Source of the DNA: a virus
Virus record (IMG/VR): IMGVR_UViG_3300005096_000053
Location: 3,416-32,667 of that record
Strand: one strand, 5' to 3'
DNA length: 29,252 nucleotides
Shown: positions 7,954 to 16,047 of the stretch, piece after piece
How positions within the stretch are numbered: position 1 is the first letter of the stretch
Layout: every line of letters starts with the position of its first letter
Notes under the pieces: generated by a model
Database searches by the model: none
What the model saw: only the letters and a program-made list of their open reading frames with translations
What the model was told of the DNA's origin: nothing
Position numbers and translations under genes: made by a program

Positions 7954-9336
7954 TCAATGCTCCATAATCTGATATCTAGCAAAAGCCGAAATAACAGCCT
8001 TCACCACAGCGGCGGACGATGAAACACTAATAACAAACCCATCCTCTTTGCTCATGCCCAATCCATTGACTCGCACCTGCTTAAAATACTCACCAATCTT
8101 ACCCATCGGGATATGTCGCTCATTACCAAACGTCTTGCCCCCGTTCTTCGAGGTCTTAACAATCAGCTTAGGGTCAAGGGTAGCTGTGCCCTGACCTGGG
8201 ATCGTATCCACCCGGAATTCACTTAGTTTGATTTTCCTCGGAAAGGCATGGACCGGGATTTGCACCGTCATAATCAGCGGATCGCCGTTTTCATCGTAGG
8301 TGTCCCCGTCAACCTCATAAAGGTTCCCAAGGCTGTAATCTCCTACAATTCGCTTACCACCTAACTCCATATAGCTTTCGGCTCGCCAGCGATCCAGCCC
8401 ATACGAAATCCGCTCGACCCATGATTTAGTTGTCAGGTCGAATTGCCAGCTGAAATCAACACCACTTAGTACGTAGAAACTATGCCCGTCTTTATTAAAC
8501 GAGAAGGCTCTTATCTCGCCTGGAGACGCCGTGTCGCGGATAGAGCGCTCAACGGCATGGTTTGACACCGTTACCGCCTGATACCCGCTCAGGAGCCTTA
8601 CAGTGGAGTCGTCAGCCACGAACATTGGCTCGCCCTCAACCATGGCGACACTGCCCCCCGCAAGGCATCCTCGCTCAATGACCGAGCCAGATGGAAGGTA
8701 AGTGCTATTCCCGCTTCCCGGCGTATACCAAGGTTCGATTGTCTTGGTCCCGAAGAGCAATAGTTCACTTCGCCGGATCACCCCACGAACCAACCCGTCG
8801 GCTGCATATTCCGCCGTTGCGAAATCTAGAGAATTATAGGACAGCCCATCCGATATCCCAGACCAATGAAATCGACCATTCGGAATGGTTAAAACGAACC
8901 TCTGATTATGAAACACAACAGAATTGGGGGGAGGCAAATCTGTGTCCGATATCGACGTGATGATATCATTCTCAATAATAAACCGTCCCGCCGCGCCCAC
9001 CATACAAATCTGCGGTGTGGCTTTTTGATTCCGAGCCATGAAAACAGGCCCATCACCTGGGAAGCCGCCTAAGGCTGTAGATACTCCGCTTTGGTCAACC
9101 TTAAAGACCTGCCGGCCAGACACAACATACCCATTAGAATCGACTGATATCATGCCCCTGACACCGCCACCCCCCGCTAGGGTTGAGAATAGTTTCAGAC
9201 CATCCGAAGCATAAAGCCCAAACGCCGCCTTGCCCTCACGGCCCCGGCTTTCAGGGTGACAATTAATCAACCGTGCCGCGCCGTCCGCTCCATATCGTCC
9301 TGGATTAGATTGACGCGGAAGCTCAAGGGGCGGCAT
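7954..9336 (-). CDS. Packaged-DNA stabilisation / tail hub protein, P22 gp10-like
   Basis: This 460-residue protein is near the length of P22 gp10 (472), the hub that closes the head below the gp4 ring and carries the tailspikes. Visible family traits are the N-terminal 'ARLINCHPESRG', the beta-rich repeats of a propeller-like protein ('LLLFGTKTIEPWY' about residues 193-205, 'FSFNKDGHSFYVLSG' near 283), and a beta-rich C-terminus. Its position directly after the gp4-like gene matches P22. The ATG overlaps the preceding stop (TAATG). The assignment rests on order, length and motif wording (Phage_stabilise family). Confidence 0.82.
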   Translation of the reverse strand: MPPLELPRQSNPGRYGADGAARLINCHPESRGREGKAAFGLYASDGLKLFSTLAGGGGVRGMISVDSNGYVVSGRQVFKVDQSGVSTALGGFPGDGPVFMARNQKATPQICMVGAAGRFIIENDIITSISDTDLPPPNSVVFHNQRFVLTIPNGRFHWSGISDGLSYNSLDFATAEYAADGLVRGVIRRSELLLFGTKTIEPWYTPGSGNSTYLPSGSVIERGCLAGGSVAMVEGEPMFVADDSTVRLLSGYQAVTVSNHAVERSIRDTASPGEIRAFSFNKDGHSFYVLSGVDFSWQFDLTTKSWVERISYGLDRWRAESYMELGGKRIVGDYSLGNLYEVDGDTYDENGDPLIMTVQIPVHAFPRKIKLSEFRVDTIPGQGTATLDPKLIVKTSKNGGKTFGNERHIPMGKIGEYFKQVRVNGLGMSKEDGFVISVSSSAAVVKAVISAFARYQIMEH

Positions 9337-9683
9337 TAGAAATATTCAGCCTGGACCGGCCACGCATCTGGACCACGAGATGAAAGGGCCTTTAGTTGCT
9401 GCTTTGGTGTTCGCCCCTCATCATCGATAGGTTGATAATTTAGAATCCCAAATGGATTACGGCATGAGAACGCAACGTGTTGAGCTAAAGGAATAAATAC
9501 CCTCTCAGGGATGGAGTCCTCATCCCAGAACGCCGTTCCCGCATCTTTCATTCCAAGATAAAGCCCGCTGTAACGCCGCTTAACGAGCGCAATGTCTTCT
9601 CCTGATTCCGCCGGGTTAGACGCATCAGCCACGCCTAATTCCAATAGAACCTCCTCGGCTAAATCTTGGGCGGTCTTGGTCAT
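9336..9683 (-). CDS. Head completion / tail accessory protein, P22 gp4-like
   Basis: This 115-residue protein lies directly after the coat gene, in the P22 gp4 slot. The pattern 'DLAEEVLLELGV' followed by a helix with 'VKRRYSGLYLGMKDAG', then 'IPERVFIPLAQHVAF' is that of short neck proteins of podoviruses that extend the portal. It lacks the C-terminal extension of P22 gp4 (166 residues). The ribosome binding site is AGGAGA, six bases from the ATG. It follows an extra-stable UUCG hairpin in the intergenic gap, which may tune its level relative to coat. Confidence 0.75.
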   Translation of the reverse strand: MTKTAQDLAEEVLLELGVADASNPAESGEDIALVKRRYSGLYLGMKDAGTAFWDEDSIPERVFIPLAQHVAFSCRNPFGILNYQPIDDEGRTPKQQLKALSSRGPDAWPVQAEYF

Positions 9684-9703
9684 TTATATCTCCTAGGAAA
9701 CCA

Positions 9704-9723
9704 GACGGGACCGAAGCCCCGCC
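9704..9723 (-). promoter_or_regulatory. UUCG-tetraloop RNA hairpin between coat and gp4-like genes
   Basis: Read on the minus strand, eight paired positions (GGCGGGGC with GTCCCGTC, two of them G-U) close a TTCG loop with a C-G closing pair, the extra-stable cUUCGg class. No T-tract follows, so it is more likely an RNA processing or stability element, or a leaky terminator, than a full terminator. It sits just after the coat stop codons (TAG TAA). Confidence 0.55.
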
Positions 9724-9739
9724 TGAGTATCCTTAGTTA

Positions 9740-10822
9740 CTACGCATCCGGGACGCCGGCGAAGAAACCAGTGACCATGCCGTTGTCCTTCAGATCAGTG
9801 ACATCACCAACACCACTACCAAAGGTCATCTTATCGACCTCGTACATGGCTCGGACGGCAACGCCGTGCTTGTCACCAAAGTCAAACTCTTCAGTAACGG
9901 TATTCCAACGCTTCGCCCAGGCGTGAGCGAGAGCCTGAGCGCCACAGAGATAGACCGGCTCGACATCAATGCCGGCCGCGCCAACGCCTGCGATGGCCGC
10001 GATGTCGTCAACCTCATGGAAGATCAAACCATCCCACTCAAGATCGCCGCCTTCGAACAGCTTAACATTCTGCATCCGCATGGAGACATCACGTTGAGCC
10101 TGCTGAATGACCGTGTCGGTCTTAAGGTCCCTAAATGTTAGGGGCCCACAGAACACAACATAGAACCGCTTCCCGCCATTAACCCGGATTGGGCGAATCT
10201 TGGGGTCCGCTGAAAGAGCGATACGCTTCATAAGCGAGGCACTACCAGTCGTCAGCTTGTCAGCAGTGTTGTCAATCGTGGCCAAAGCCACCGAATGGTC
10301 ATTCGCGGCGTTGTTACCTTTCTCAGAACCAAACAAAGCCCGGTCAGCATTATCAACCAGCCAAGCGTCTTTATTCGCCTCAGAGGCCGCCCCATAAGTG
10401 AGGCCGTTGATCGAACCCAAGGAAGCGATGGTCTTATCCCTGGTGTGTGTCATCGTCCAATCAAGCAGGGTCGCACGCGCGCCGTCCCTAAGTGAAATGG
10501 ATGAGAACTGCTCATCAACCGTTGAGACGCGAATCGCGTTCCGATACTGGTCAACCGTGACCTTATGGGACCGGGAATCCATCGCCTCTTCGTTACCCTC
10601 AAGGGTATTAGAGCCGGTGACACCCGCATTGGTGAGCTTGTTAATCAGGGCATACGTAACGCTGTCGCCCTTCTTTTTGGTCAGGTCCTCTTTAACCTGG
10701 ATAATGGAGTTTTCGTCGGTCCCCATATATTTGCTAAAGAGGTTCTCCTGGAGGTATTCAGTGAAAAACTTATCGTCCCACTGTTGGACTGTAAGTCCTG
10801 TCGCTACTGTAGAGTCGGCCAT
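9740..10822 (-). CDS. Major capsid protein, N4 gp56 family type
   Basis: This 360-residue coat protein has the N-terminal 'WDDKFFTEYLQENLFSKYMG', 'QVKEDLTKKKGDSVTY' and 'IRVSTVDEQ' of the N4-gp56/DUF4043 capsid family, and the later 'FYVVFCGPLTFRDLK' and 'LAHAWAKRW' characteristic of the same HK97-fold family. It follows the scaffold and precedes the neck protein, as expected. A GAAGGA ribosome binding site lies eight bases from the ATG, with two short hairpins further upstream. It ends with two stops, TAG TAA. This is not the P22 gp5 type, so the head is mosaic with the P22-like tail machine. Confidence 0.88.
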   Translation of the reverse strand: MADSTVATGLTVQQWDDKFFTEYLQENLFSKYMGTDENSIIQVKEDLTKKKGDSVTYALINKLTNAGVTGSNTLEGNEEAMDSRSHKVTVDQYRNAIRVSTVDEQFSSISLRDGARATLLDWTMTHTRDKTIASLGSINGLTYGAASEANKDAWLVDNADRALFGSEKGNNAANDHSVALATIDNTADKLTTGSASLMKRIALSADPKIRPIRVNGGKRFYVVFCGPLTFRDLKTDTVIQQAQRDVSMRMQNVKLFEGGDLEWDGLIFHEVDDIAAIAGVGAAGIDVEPVYLCGAQALAHAWAKRWNTVTEEFDFGDKHGVAVRAMYEVDKMTFGSGVGDVTDLKDNGMVTGFFAGVPDA

Positions 10823-10856
10823 TTTAAAGTTCCTTCTAAGGGATCACCGCGCATCA

Positions 10857-10885
10857 CTGCGGGGCGCAGACCACGTTTTTACGTG
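10857..10885 (-). promoter_or_regulatory. Two small hairpins in the coat leader
   Basis: Between scaffold and coat, the minus strand first holds CACGT-AAAA-ACGTG (10885-10872) and then CTGCG-CCC-CGCAG (10869-10857), each with five perfect pairs. They precede the strong coat ribosome binding site. They may serve as mRNA stability or processing elements for the abundant coat message. This is a by-eye observation with no further support. Confidence 0.35.
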
Positions 10886-10888
10886 CCG

Positions 10889-11614
10889 CTATCCATTGAT
10901 TAATTGGTCTAGTGGCTTAGGCCCTGCCCATGCTTTCACGTCCTTCTGTGAAGCTGACGGGGCCTCTGCCAACGATTCAGGTAAAGCCGCCTTAAGCGCA
11001 TCGGACTTGGATTTCTGAATCTCCGCTAGAGCTGCCTGCACACCCTTTTGAACTTCACCCGCGATGTAAGCTGCGGGATCGTCCCCCATCGCCTTAACCT
11101 GGCTAAGTCGCTGCCCTTCGGCGTATGCGAATTTAGCTGGGAAAGGGTGTTGGGCGAGTTGGGCAGAAAGGGCAGGGTTCTTGGCTGCTTCCTCCATGAA
11201 GATCAATTCAAGATCATCATAATCCTCATGGATTTCACGCATGAATTCCTGCGACATGGAACAACGGTTTTGGTAATCCCGTTCGTCCATTTCCTTTCGA
11301 TCAAACGCTACGGCCCCGTCTGGATCGTCCATAGGGTCCGGGCGCGCTTGTTTCGTGCGTTCTTGCTCTAGTGCGGAAAGTCGTCCTTCCAATTCCTGAC
11401 GTTTCCGGCGTTCGCTTTTGAGGGCTGCGAGCGGAACTTGCTCTGGTGTGTTTTGTGATGCTGGCGGCGCATCTTCTTTTGGCTTTTCAGCCTCGCCCTT
11501 AGGTTCAACCTTTTCAGCCTCTTGCGGCTTAGGCTCTTCAGCCTTGGGTTGATCCTCACTTAAAACATCATCCAATGACTCCGGTTTGAAGTCTACAATC
11601 GGTTCCTCTGACAT
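10889..11614 (-). CDS. Scaffolding protein
   Basis: This is a 241-residue, highly charged protein in the slot between portal and coat. The first 85 residues are Glu, Lys and Pro rich and probably disordered, followed by a coiled-coil 'RRKRQELEGRLSALEQER' (about residues 68-85) and a helical C-terminal half with 'YAEGQRLSQVKAMGDDPAAYI'-like wording, which is common in phage scaffold proteins. Scaffold directs coat assembly and leaves the head before or during packaging. The ribosome binding site is GAGGAA four bases from the ATG. Identification is by position, charge pattern and coiled coil. Confidence 0.75.
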   Translation of the reverse strand: MSEEPIVDFKPESLDDVLSEDQPKAEEPKPQEAEKVEPKGEAEKPKEDAPPASQNTPEQVPLAALKSERRKRQELEGRLSALEQERTKQARPDPMDDPDGAVAFDRKEMDERDYQNRCSMSQEFMREIHEDYDDLELIFMEEAAKNPALSAQLAQHPFPAKFAYAEGQRLSQVKAMGDDPAAYIAGEVQKGVQAALAEIQKSKSDALKAALPESLAEAPSASQKDVKAWAGPKPLDQLING

Positions 11615-11690
11615 ATTTCCTCATCTCGCCCAATATCGTCGGCGTCACGTTGATTTCGCCCGCAAAGTGCCTCGGCGTCAGGCATAACCC

Positions 11691-12080
11691 CTATTGTGGG
11701 CCAGTAAGTTCAGGCGGGCCAATAGACCCATCGATAACGCCGTCCATGGCGTCAACCTCTGTAATTGTTTTAACCCCGTCAGCCCGGTTCTTCTCGGTCT
11801 CGGAATTGATCTTCTCGACCTCCGCCGTCAGCTTTTCGAGGTTCTTCTGTAAAGTCTCAAGCTCGATCTGCTGTGCGAATTTCTGTTCGTCGGTCGGCTC
11901 ATCACCCCCGTCGATCATCTCAAGCAACTCCGCTTTATTCCGAAGCTGCGAACCACGGATGAGCAATTTCATGCGCGGGTCGTTCATCTCAAGGCCGGAG
12001 CCTATGATCTTGACCAGCTCATCATATTGCTCCTGCTGGAGGGTCACCGTGTCCGGCGCGTCCTCAATGATAATATCCAT
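11691..12080 (-). CDS. C-terminal part of the portal protein, displaced by a frame change
   Basis: This is a 129-residue frame starting MDIIIEDAPDTVTLQQEQYD. That wording is the internal continuation of P22-type portal proteins of this group ('..LDVDIIIDEAPDTVTLQQEQF..'), not a protein start. The upstream portal frame ends 17 bases inside it. Reading on in the second frame requires a net +1 change around 12082-12092; the join would read '..VIIVN-LQLK-MDIII..'. There is no ribosome binding site before the ATG at 12080. The C-terminus is a charged coiled coil (about residues 68-100), as in portal barrels. Either the sequence has an indel, the gene is split with translational coupling, or a +1 shift occurs. 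Confidence 0.7.
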   Translation of the reverse strand: MDIIIEDAPDTVTLQQEQYDELVKIIGSGLEMNDPRMKLLIRGSQLRNKAELLEMIDGGDEPTDEQKFAQQIELETLQKNLEKLTAEVEKINSETEKNRADGVKTITEVDAMDGVIDGSIGPPELTGPQ

Positions 12081-13569
12081 TTTGAGCTGGAGTGTTTACG
12101 ATAATTACCGCTTCAAGGTCCTGTCCGTTTGCGGCCGCTTGCTCCAGCTCCTGTTGAATCGCCTCATCGTCCAACTTCTCTTTCTCTTTCAGCTCACGAG
12201 CGTACTCCTCGCCAACCGTTGTCTGCCGGTTAAATCCTACGAACCTGAGATTATCCTCATTGTCCGTAACCCGAACCCATCGCTCCTCGGTCCAAAACTG
12301 CCGGATACGCTGCCAGACTGCGCTGTAAACCCGTTTCTTGAAATGCCGGTGCCTGGTTGCCAAAGGTGTAAGCTCGACAATCCCGCCCTGTTGAGAAGCG
12401 ATAATAGCCCGCCCAGATGGATCACCGCCCCCCTTGCCCTGAAGGGATGCATTTGCCCCCATGTCCTCCATGCGAGCAGCGGAATACTGCATTAAGTTGG
12501 CTTGACCTGCCGCCTGGGATGACTGGTCAACCACCTCGAACCGCATGCCTGGATTTACCTCAATGTATCCATCAGGCATGGCAAGTTGCTTTTTAGCCAA
12601 TGCAACGTCATCAACAGCGCCGCTTTCAGCGATAATCTGTCTCACCGTCAACATATGGAGCAATTTAGACCGGCGCTTGTTCTCCTCGTCCTGAGGACCG
12701 ATCAGCCTACGAATAGCCCCGTACCGGGCATTGTCGCGATCAATATAAGCCGACTGCATGATCATCGGGTTGACTGATTGACCCTCATCATCAAGATAGG
12801 GCACCGGGTCAGACTCAAGAATGCCCGCCTTGGTGTATTTGGTCATCGTCCATTGATTGCCGTCTTGCCAGTAAATCGTGACAATCCTAATCCTTGGACG
12901 AACCCCTGCCTTGGCCCAGCGTAGATACGCCGGCTTATCCTCGTAGTCATCCTCTGTGGTTTCCGAGATTGTCCCGGCGATTATACCAGATTTCCCTGGC
13001 CATTTATTCTCCGCCTGGTCCCTATCCCACCAAAGGACATAACCCATGTATCGAGCATCGGAATAGTCACGCTTCGAGGAGTGCGGGTCAACAAACGTGC
13101 GGTCGAAGTTGGGCTTCTTGATATCAATCTCGACCTGACCTGACTTGGTCTGGCGGACCATAACCTCAAGAGCCTGAGACCCGGCCTTGATTAAATCCTC
13201 GTAGCCCTCGCTGAACAGCTCATCCAGCTCTTCTTTCTCCTCGACGTACCTAAGCGCATCCGTTGCCGCTTCTGCCGCTTCCTCGTCATCTGGGGTCCGT
13301 GGCCATGCCTTTGGATCGGAGCGCTGCTGAATCTCCAGCCCCAACATGAAATCAACCTTGCCGGCAACAAAATTGAAGGTCGTATCGGGCTGCCCACGCT
13401 TCTCGAGCTTACTAACCTGATCAGCAGTTAACTGCTTGCCATCGTAGTAATCCATGTCCCGAAAAGCGAGATCACGCGGGGCTTCATTAGCTTGTTCGGC
13501 CTCTTCAAACCACTGGACTAATTGGGTGAGGGCGTCTTCGTTTTTAGGGTTAGCCGCCATTCGCTTCAT
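12064..13569 (-). CDS. Portal protein, P22 gp1-like (N-terminal 501 residues)
   Basis: This protein is the dodecameric DNA gate at the unique vertex. It lies between TerL and scaffold. Family wording is clear: 'RDMDYYDGKQL', 'FNFVAGKVDFMLGLE', 'TFVDPHSSKRDYSDARYMG', 'NPMIMQSAYIDRDNARYGA' and 'GDPSGRAIIASQQGG'. The frame ends after 'NTPAQNGYYH', before the barrel part, which is found in another frame at 11691-12080; P22-type portals run 600-700 residues, so 501 alone is short. ATG 13569 and ATG 13560 are both possible; the second has GGATGAAG just before it. Confidence 0.85.
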   Translation of the reverse strand: MKRMAANPKNEDALTQLVQWFEEAEQANEAPRDLAFRDMDYYDGKQLTADQVSKLEKRGQPDTTFNFVAGKVDFMLGLEIQQRSDPKAWPRTPDDEEAAEAATDALRYVEEKEELDELFSEGYEDLIKAGSQALEVMVRQTKSGQVEIDIKKPNFDRTFVDPHSSKRDYSDARYMGYVLWWDRDQAENKWPGKSGIIAGTISETTEDDYEDKPAYLRWAKAGVRPRIRIVTIYWQDGNQWTMTKYTKAGILESDPVPYLDDEGQSVNPMIMQSAYIDRDNARYGAIRRLIGPQDEENKRRSKLLHMLTVRQIIAESGAVDDVALAKKQLAMPDGYIEVNPGMRFEVVDQSSQAAGQANLMQYSAARMEDMGANASLQGKGGGDPSGRAIIASQQGGIVELTPLATRHRHFKKRVYSAVWQRIRQFWTEERWVRVTDNEDNLRFVGFNRQTTVGEEYARELKEKEKLDDEAIQQELEQAAANGQDLEAVIIVNTPAQNGYYH

Positions 13570-13587
13570 CCGATAGAGAATTTATCA

Positions 13588-16047
13588 TCAATATGACTTC
13601 CAACTGTCCACTTCACCTTCGTCAGCCCTTGCAAAGGCTCTATCCCAAACGTCCATCTTGGGCTTATCGCGCGGCCTTTCTCGACCGGCTATCATTTTGT
13701 CTAGCAATTGCCCCACCAGACCTAAAGCGTCACAGTTATGTGTCAATATGCCGTTGGCATAATATGTGTGTGCGCCTTTTACGGTAAGATTTCGGACCCT
13801 CACCCTCTTTGAAAGCTCCGTTACTGCGATAACGCATCCCGCACGCCTTTGTGCAGTACATTGCGTAATCGGGCCATTTCGTAGCGAACCGCCTGTGGCA
13901 ACATTTGCAAACAACGGGCTTGCCGTCCGGAGCATAAAGTCCACGCTTTGATTTTCCGCCGCCAATGCCTCTCTGTTTACACCCGCGAGAACAAAACTTT
14001 GAGCGCTCAAAATAGGCTTTATATCCCCTATCGCAAGAAGCGCAAATCTTATCGATTGTAACCCTGCCAACCCAAGTGCTCTTGCCATGCTCAACGTGCC
14101 AGGCGCGGCCCTTATCGCTTTTATGCCACTGTGACGCTTTAGGTCTAATCCGGTCCAGATGCTTCTTTTGCTTCTCAAGCGCCTTAAGCCCCAGAGGATG
14201 CTTCCTGCGATGCTCGCCGACCGATAGGCACTCGAGATTATCCGGCGCGTTATTAACTGTGTCGCCATCGATATGATGAATATGATACTTATCTGGGATT
14301 GATCCATTTTCATCTTCCCAGACATGTCTATGCAGAAATCCCTTACGTGGCGAGGTTGCCGCAAAATAGTTTCTGAGATGCAGGCGTCTACTTTTTGGGT
14401 AACGCCTGTACCTATTTCCTCGGTACTCAATAACTTCGACCGTTGATGAATTTCTTTGCATGAACCCTCCAATCTAAGTTGGTCCATTATACAAAGAGCA
14501 TCAGCTCGCACAAAGCCTTTATTTTCGACGTACACAGGATGATTGCCCGTCGCCACAAGCTGCTTACCGCATGAAGTTCTTATTCTGTAAACGCGAGCAG
14601 ATTCTTGCGTTACCTCCGAGGCTTCAACTTCCTTTGGGCCCTCATGTGTTTTGACCAGATCGCCGACCTTGACGCTCTCAATTGTTTTTTGAGAACCGTC
14701 AGCCATTCCAATCATTGTGCCATCAGCCACACATTGGTCATCATGTTTCCCGGCCGGGAATGAAAGCAATTCAGCTTCCAATGTTGGGAACCATGTTGCG
14801 TCAGCAGGGTAATAAAGCCCCTCAAGAGACATTCTGCCTCGTATCGACTGCGCCCTGATCGCCTTATCGCCCCTAGTCGGGAAGGCTTCCCTAGCGACAT
14901 ACGTTTTCCGCTCCCTCATCCTTCGAGTGAGGAATGGCCCAACGCCTGACTTTATCTGCCCGTTCTCTTCTGCCCATCCGATTGGCTTCCATTGCTCAAC
15001 CAGGTCACAGAATGCTTCAATCCAGACGCTTGAATCCTTTTGGCCCCGCCAGATGTCTAGAAGGTATAATTGGCCTTTCGGGTCCACCCCAATCACCACA
15101 TGGACCGTGTAATCCCCGCCGTCTGCCGTTACCGCGTAGTCGCTCCCTCCGTAAACCCGGAGCGTGTTGCGGTCTGGCAGCTTAATTACCGGCTTCAGCC
15201 ATTCCTTCTTGAAATAGTCGCCCTCTTCAGGTGCCGGCCTTTGCTGATATAGTGAATTCCATGATCGAGAATTTCGCTTAAATGGTGCGAAGTGATCCGG
15301 GCCAAACCATTCTGGCCAGATGCGCTCACCAACCTTGCGATTCAGAACATCGTCGCTACGCTCTGCCTCAGCGGGGATACATACGACAAACCACTTATTG
15401 CCGTCTCGCCCGTCAATCCAGCCTGACTCACCGCTGTAGCCCTCTGGGAGTATCCTTCCAGCCGGATCATCCTCATGCCAGCGGGTTAATATTGCTATCT
15501 CCCATGCCCCCGGCTTCTTTCGGCTTAGCAGGTCATCGAAATAAGCATCCCACGTCTTGTCTCTGATCGTAATCGAGTCGGCCTGCTCACGGCCCTTAAT
15601 AGGATCATCCCAGATTAGCCCCTTGGCCCTATTGCCCGTCACACCCGCCAGAAAGCCGGCCCCCATAAACTCTGACCCGTTAGTCAGCGCCCATTCGTCC
15701 GCCGCTGCGCTTTCCATCGACAGCTCGGTATCAAATATTCTCTTGTATTGGGGCTGCTTGACAATCGACCTGGCTCGCCGGCCAAACTTCTTCGGCAGGA
15801 TTGAGCCATACGAAGCCACGATGACAGGCTCACCGGGGAAGCGCCCCATGAAGTATGTCGGGAACACCACGCTTGAGTATGTGCTTTTAGCTGAACCCGG
15901 GGGCATCAACCCCATAAGCCGCATGATCTTTCCGTCTGCTACTTTTTGCAGGCAGTCGATCCATAGTAAGTGATGCTGACCTAATCCTGACTGGGGTGAA
16001 ATCCTCGCAGTCCTCATTGTCATTAAACGGCTTGCCAGGGACATCAA
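13588..16047 (-). CDS. Terminase large subunit interrupted by an intein (N-terminus frame-shifted)
   Basis: This is an 819-residue frame. ATPase motifs: Walker A-like PPGSAKS (residues 49-55), Walker B LIWDD (144-148) and the coupling region LTRW (187-190). Nuclease motifs: GSDYAV with D303, 'WAEENGQ', and KHDDQ (434-438) whose continuation CDA is only reached at 772 because an intein (439-771) sits between. The spliced product of this frame is 486 residues. The first ~22 residues (from TTG 16047 or ATG 16044) are not TerL-like: the expected N-terminus is found in another frame up to 16189 and joins near 15981-15988. It overlaps the terS stop as TGATG. TerL pumps DNA into the prohead and cuts concatemers. 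Confidence 0.88.
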   Translation of the reverse strand: MMSLASRLMTMRTARISPQSGLGQHHLLWIDCLQKVADGKIMRLMGLMPPGSAKSTYSSVVFPTYFMGRFPGEPVIVASYGSILPKKFGRRARSIVKQPQYKRIFDTELSMESAAADEWALTNGSEFMGAGFLAGVTGNRAKGLIWDDPIKGREQADSITIRDKTWDAYFDDLLSRKKPGAWEIAILTRWHEDDPAGRILPEGYSGESGWIDGRDGNKWFVVCIPAEAERSDDVLNRKVGERIWPEWFGPDHFAPFKRNSRSWNSLYQQRPAPEEGDYFKKEWLKPVIKLPDRNTLRVYGGSDYAVTADGGDYTVHVVIGVDPKGQLYLLDIWRGQKDSSVWIEAFCDLVEQWKPIGWAEENGQIKSGVGPFLTRRMRERKTYVAREAFPTRGDKAIRAQSIRGRMSLEGLYYPADATWFPTLEAELLSFPAGKHDDQCVADGTMIGMADGSQKTIESVKVGDLVKTHEGPKEVEASEVTQESARVYRIRTSCGKQLVATGNHPVYVENKGFVRADALCIMDQLRLEGSCKEIHQRSKLLSTEEIGTGVTQKVDACISETILRQPRHVRDFCIDMSGKMKMDQSQISIIFIISMATQLITRRIISSAYRSASIAGSILWGLRRLRSKRSIWTGLDLKRHSGIKAIRAAPGTLSMARALGLAGLQSIRFALLAIGDIKPILSAQSFVLAGVNREALAAENQSVDFMLRTASPLFANVATGGSLRNGPITQCTAQRRAGCVIAVTELSKRVRVRNLTVKGAHTYYANGILTHNCDALGLVGQLLDKMIAGRERPRDKPKMDVWDRAFARADEGEVDSWKSY
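13735..14733 (-). other. Intein in TerL, 333 residues, at the HDDQ/CDA nuclease motif
   Basis: Splicing motifs are all visible. Block A begins with Cys1 at 14733 (CVADGTMIGMADGSQ). Block B is 'VATGNHPVYV' with the TxxH histidine. Block F is 'NLTVKGAHTYYANGIL'. The end is penultimate His, terminal Asn, then Cys+1 of the extein (THN/C). It is therefore a class 1 intein expected to be active. Insertion is after KHDDQ, in the most conserved acidic motif of the terminase nuclease, so unspliced TerL should lack nuclease activity. In the TerL frame the central ~205 residues (about 530-735) show no endonuclease domain; the nuclease is encoded there in another frame. Confidence 0.92.
13736..14461 (-). 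CDS. HNH homing endonuclease nested out of frame inside the intein
   Basis: This 241-residue protein lies wholly inside the intein coding region but in the -1 frame relative to TerL. The HNH core is at about residues 44-85: 'HRHVWEDENG', 'HIHHIDGDTVNN', 'NLECLSVGEHRRKH' (HNH_3 type). Two Cys4 zinc-finger candidates follow: C140/C143/C157/C161 and C185/C188/C203/C207. It has its own ATG with a strong GGAGG site five bases upstream, and an in-frame TAG just before (14476-14474) rules out simple read-in from upstream. Its TAA ends at 13736, one base from the intein's last codon. It probably provides the DNA cleavage that spreads the intein into empty terL alleles. Residues ~209-241 share bases with intein blocks F and G. 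Confidence 0.88.
   Translation of the reverse strand: MQRNSSTVEVIEYRGNRYRRYPKSRRLHLRNYFAATSPRKGFLHRHVWEDENGSIPDKYHIHHIDGDTVNNAPDNLECLSVGEHRRKHPLGLKALEKQKKHLDRIRPKASQWHKSDKGRAWHVEHGKSTWVGRVTIDKICASCDRGYKAYFERSKFCSRGCKQRGIGGGKSKRGLYAPDGKPVVCKCCHRRFATKWPDYAMYCTKACGMRYRSNGAFKEGEGPKSYRKRRTHILCQRHIDT

Noticed and set aside
10398-11018. A 206-codon plus-strand frame across coat and scaffold
   Set aside because: Shadow of two well-identified genes, no ribosome binding site, no domain.
12064-12092. Programmed -1 frameshift in the portal gene
   Set aside because: The required change is net +1, and no slippery site with a following structure was seen; an indel or reinitiation is simpler.
11650-12495. 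A 281-codon plus-strand frame across the portal region
   Set aside because: It runs opposite the portal and its C-terminal segment, which have clear family motifs; its own sequence is Ser/Cys-rich shadow without any domain.
13735-14733. Fusion of the HNH to the intein by a simple -1 shift
   Set aside because: The HNH frame has a TAG at 14476-14474, only four codons upstream of its ATG, no slippery heptamer is visible there, and a second shift back would be needed before the C-terminal splicing block.
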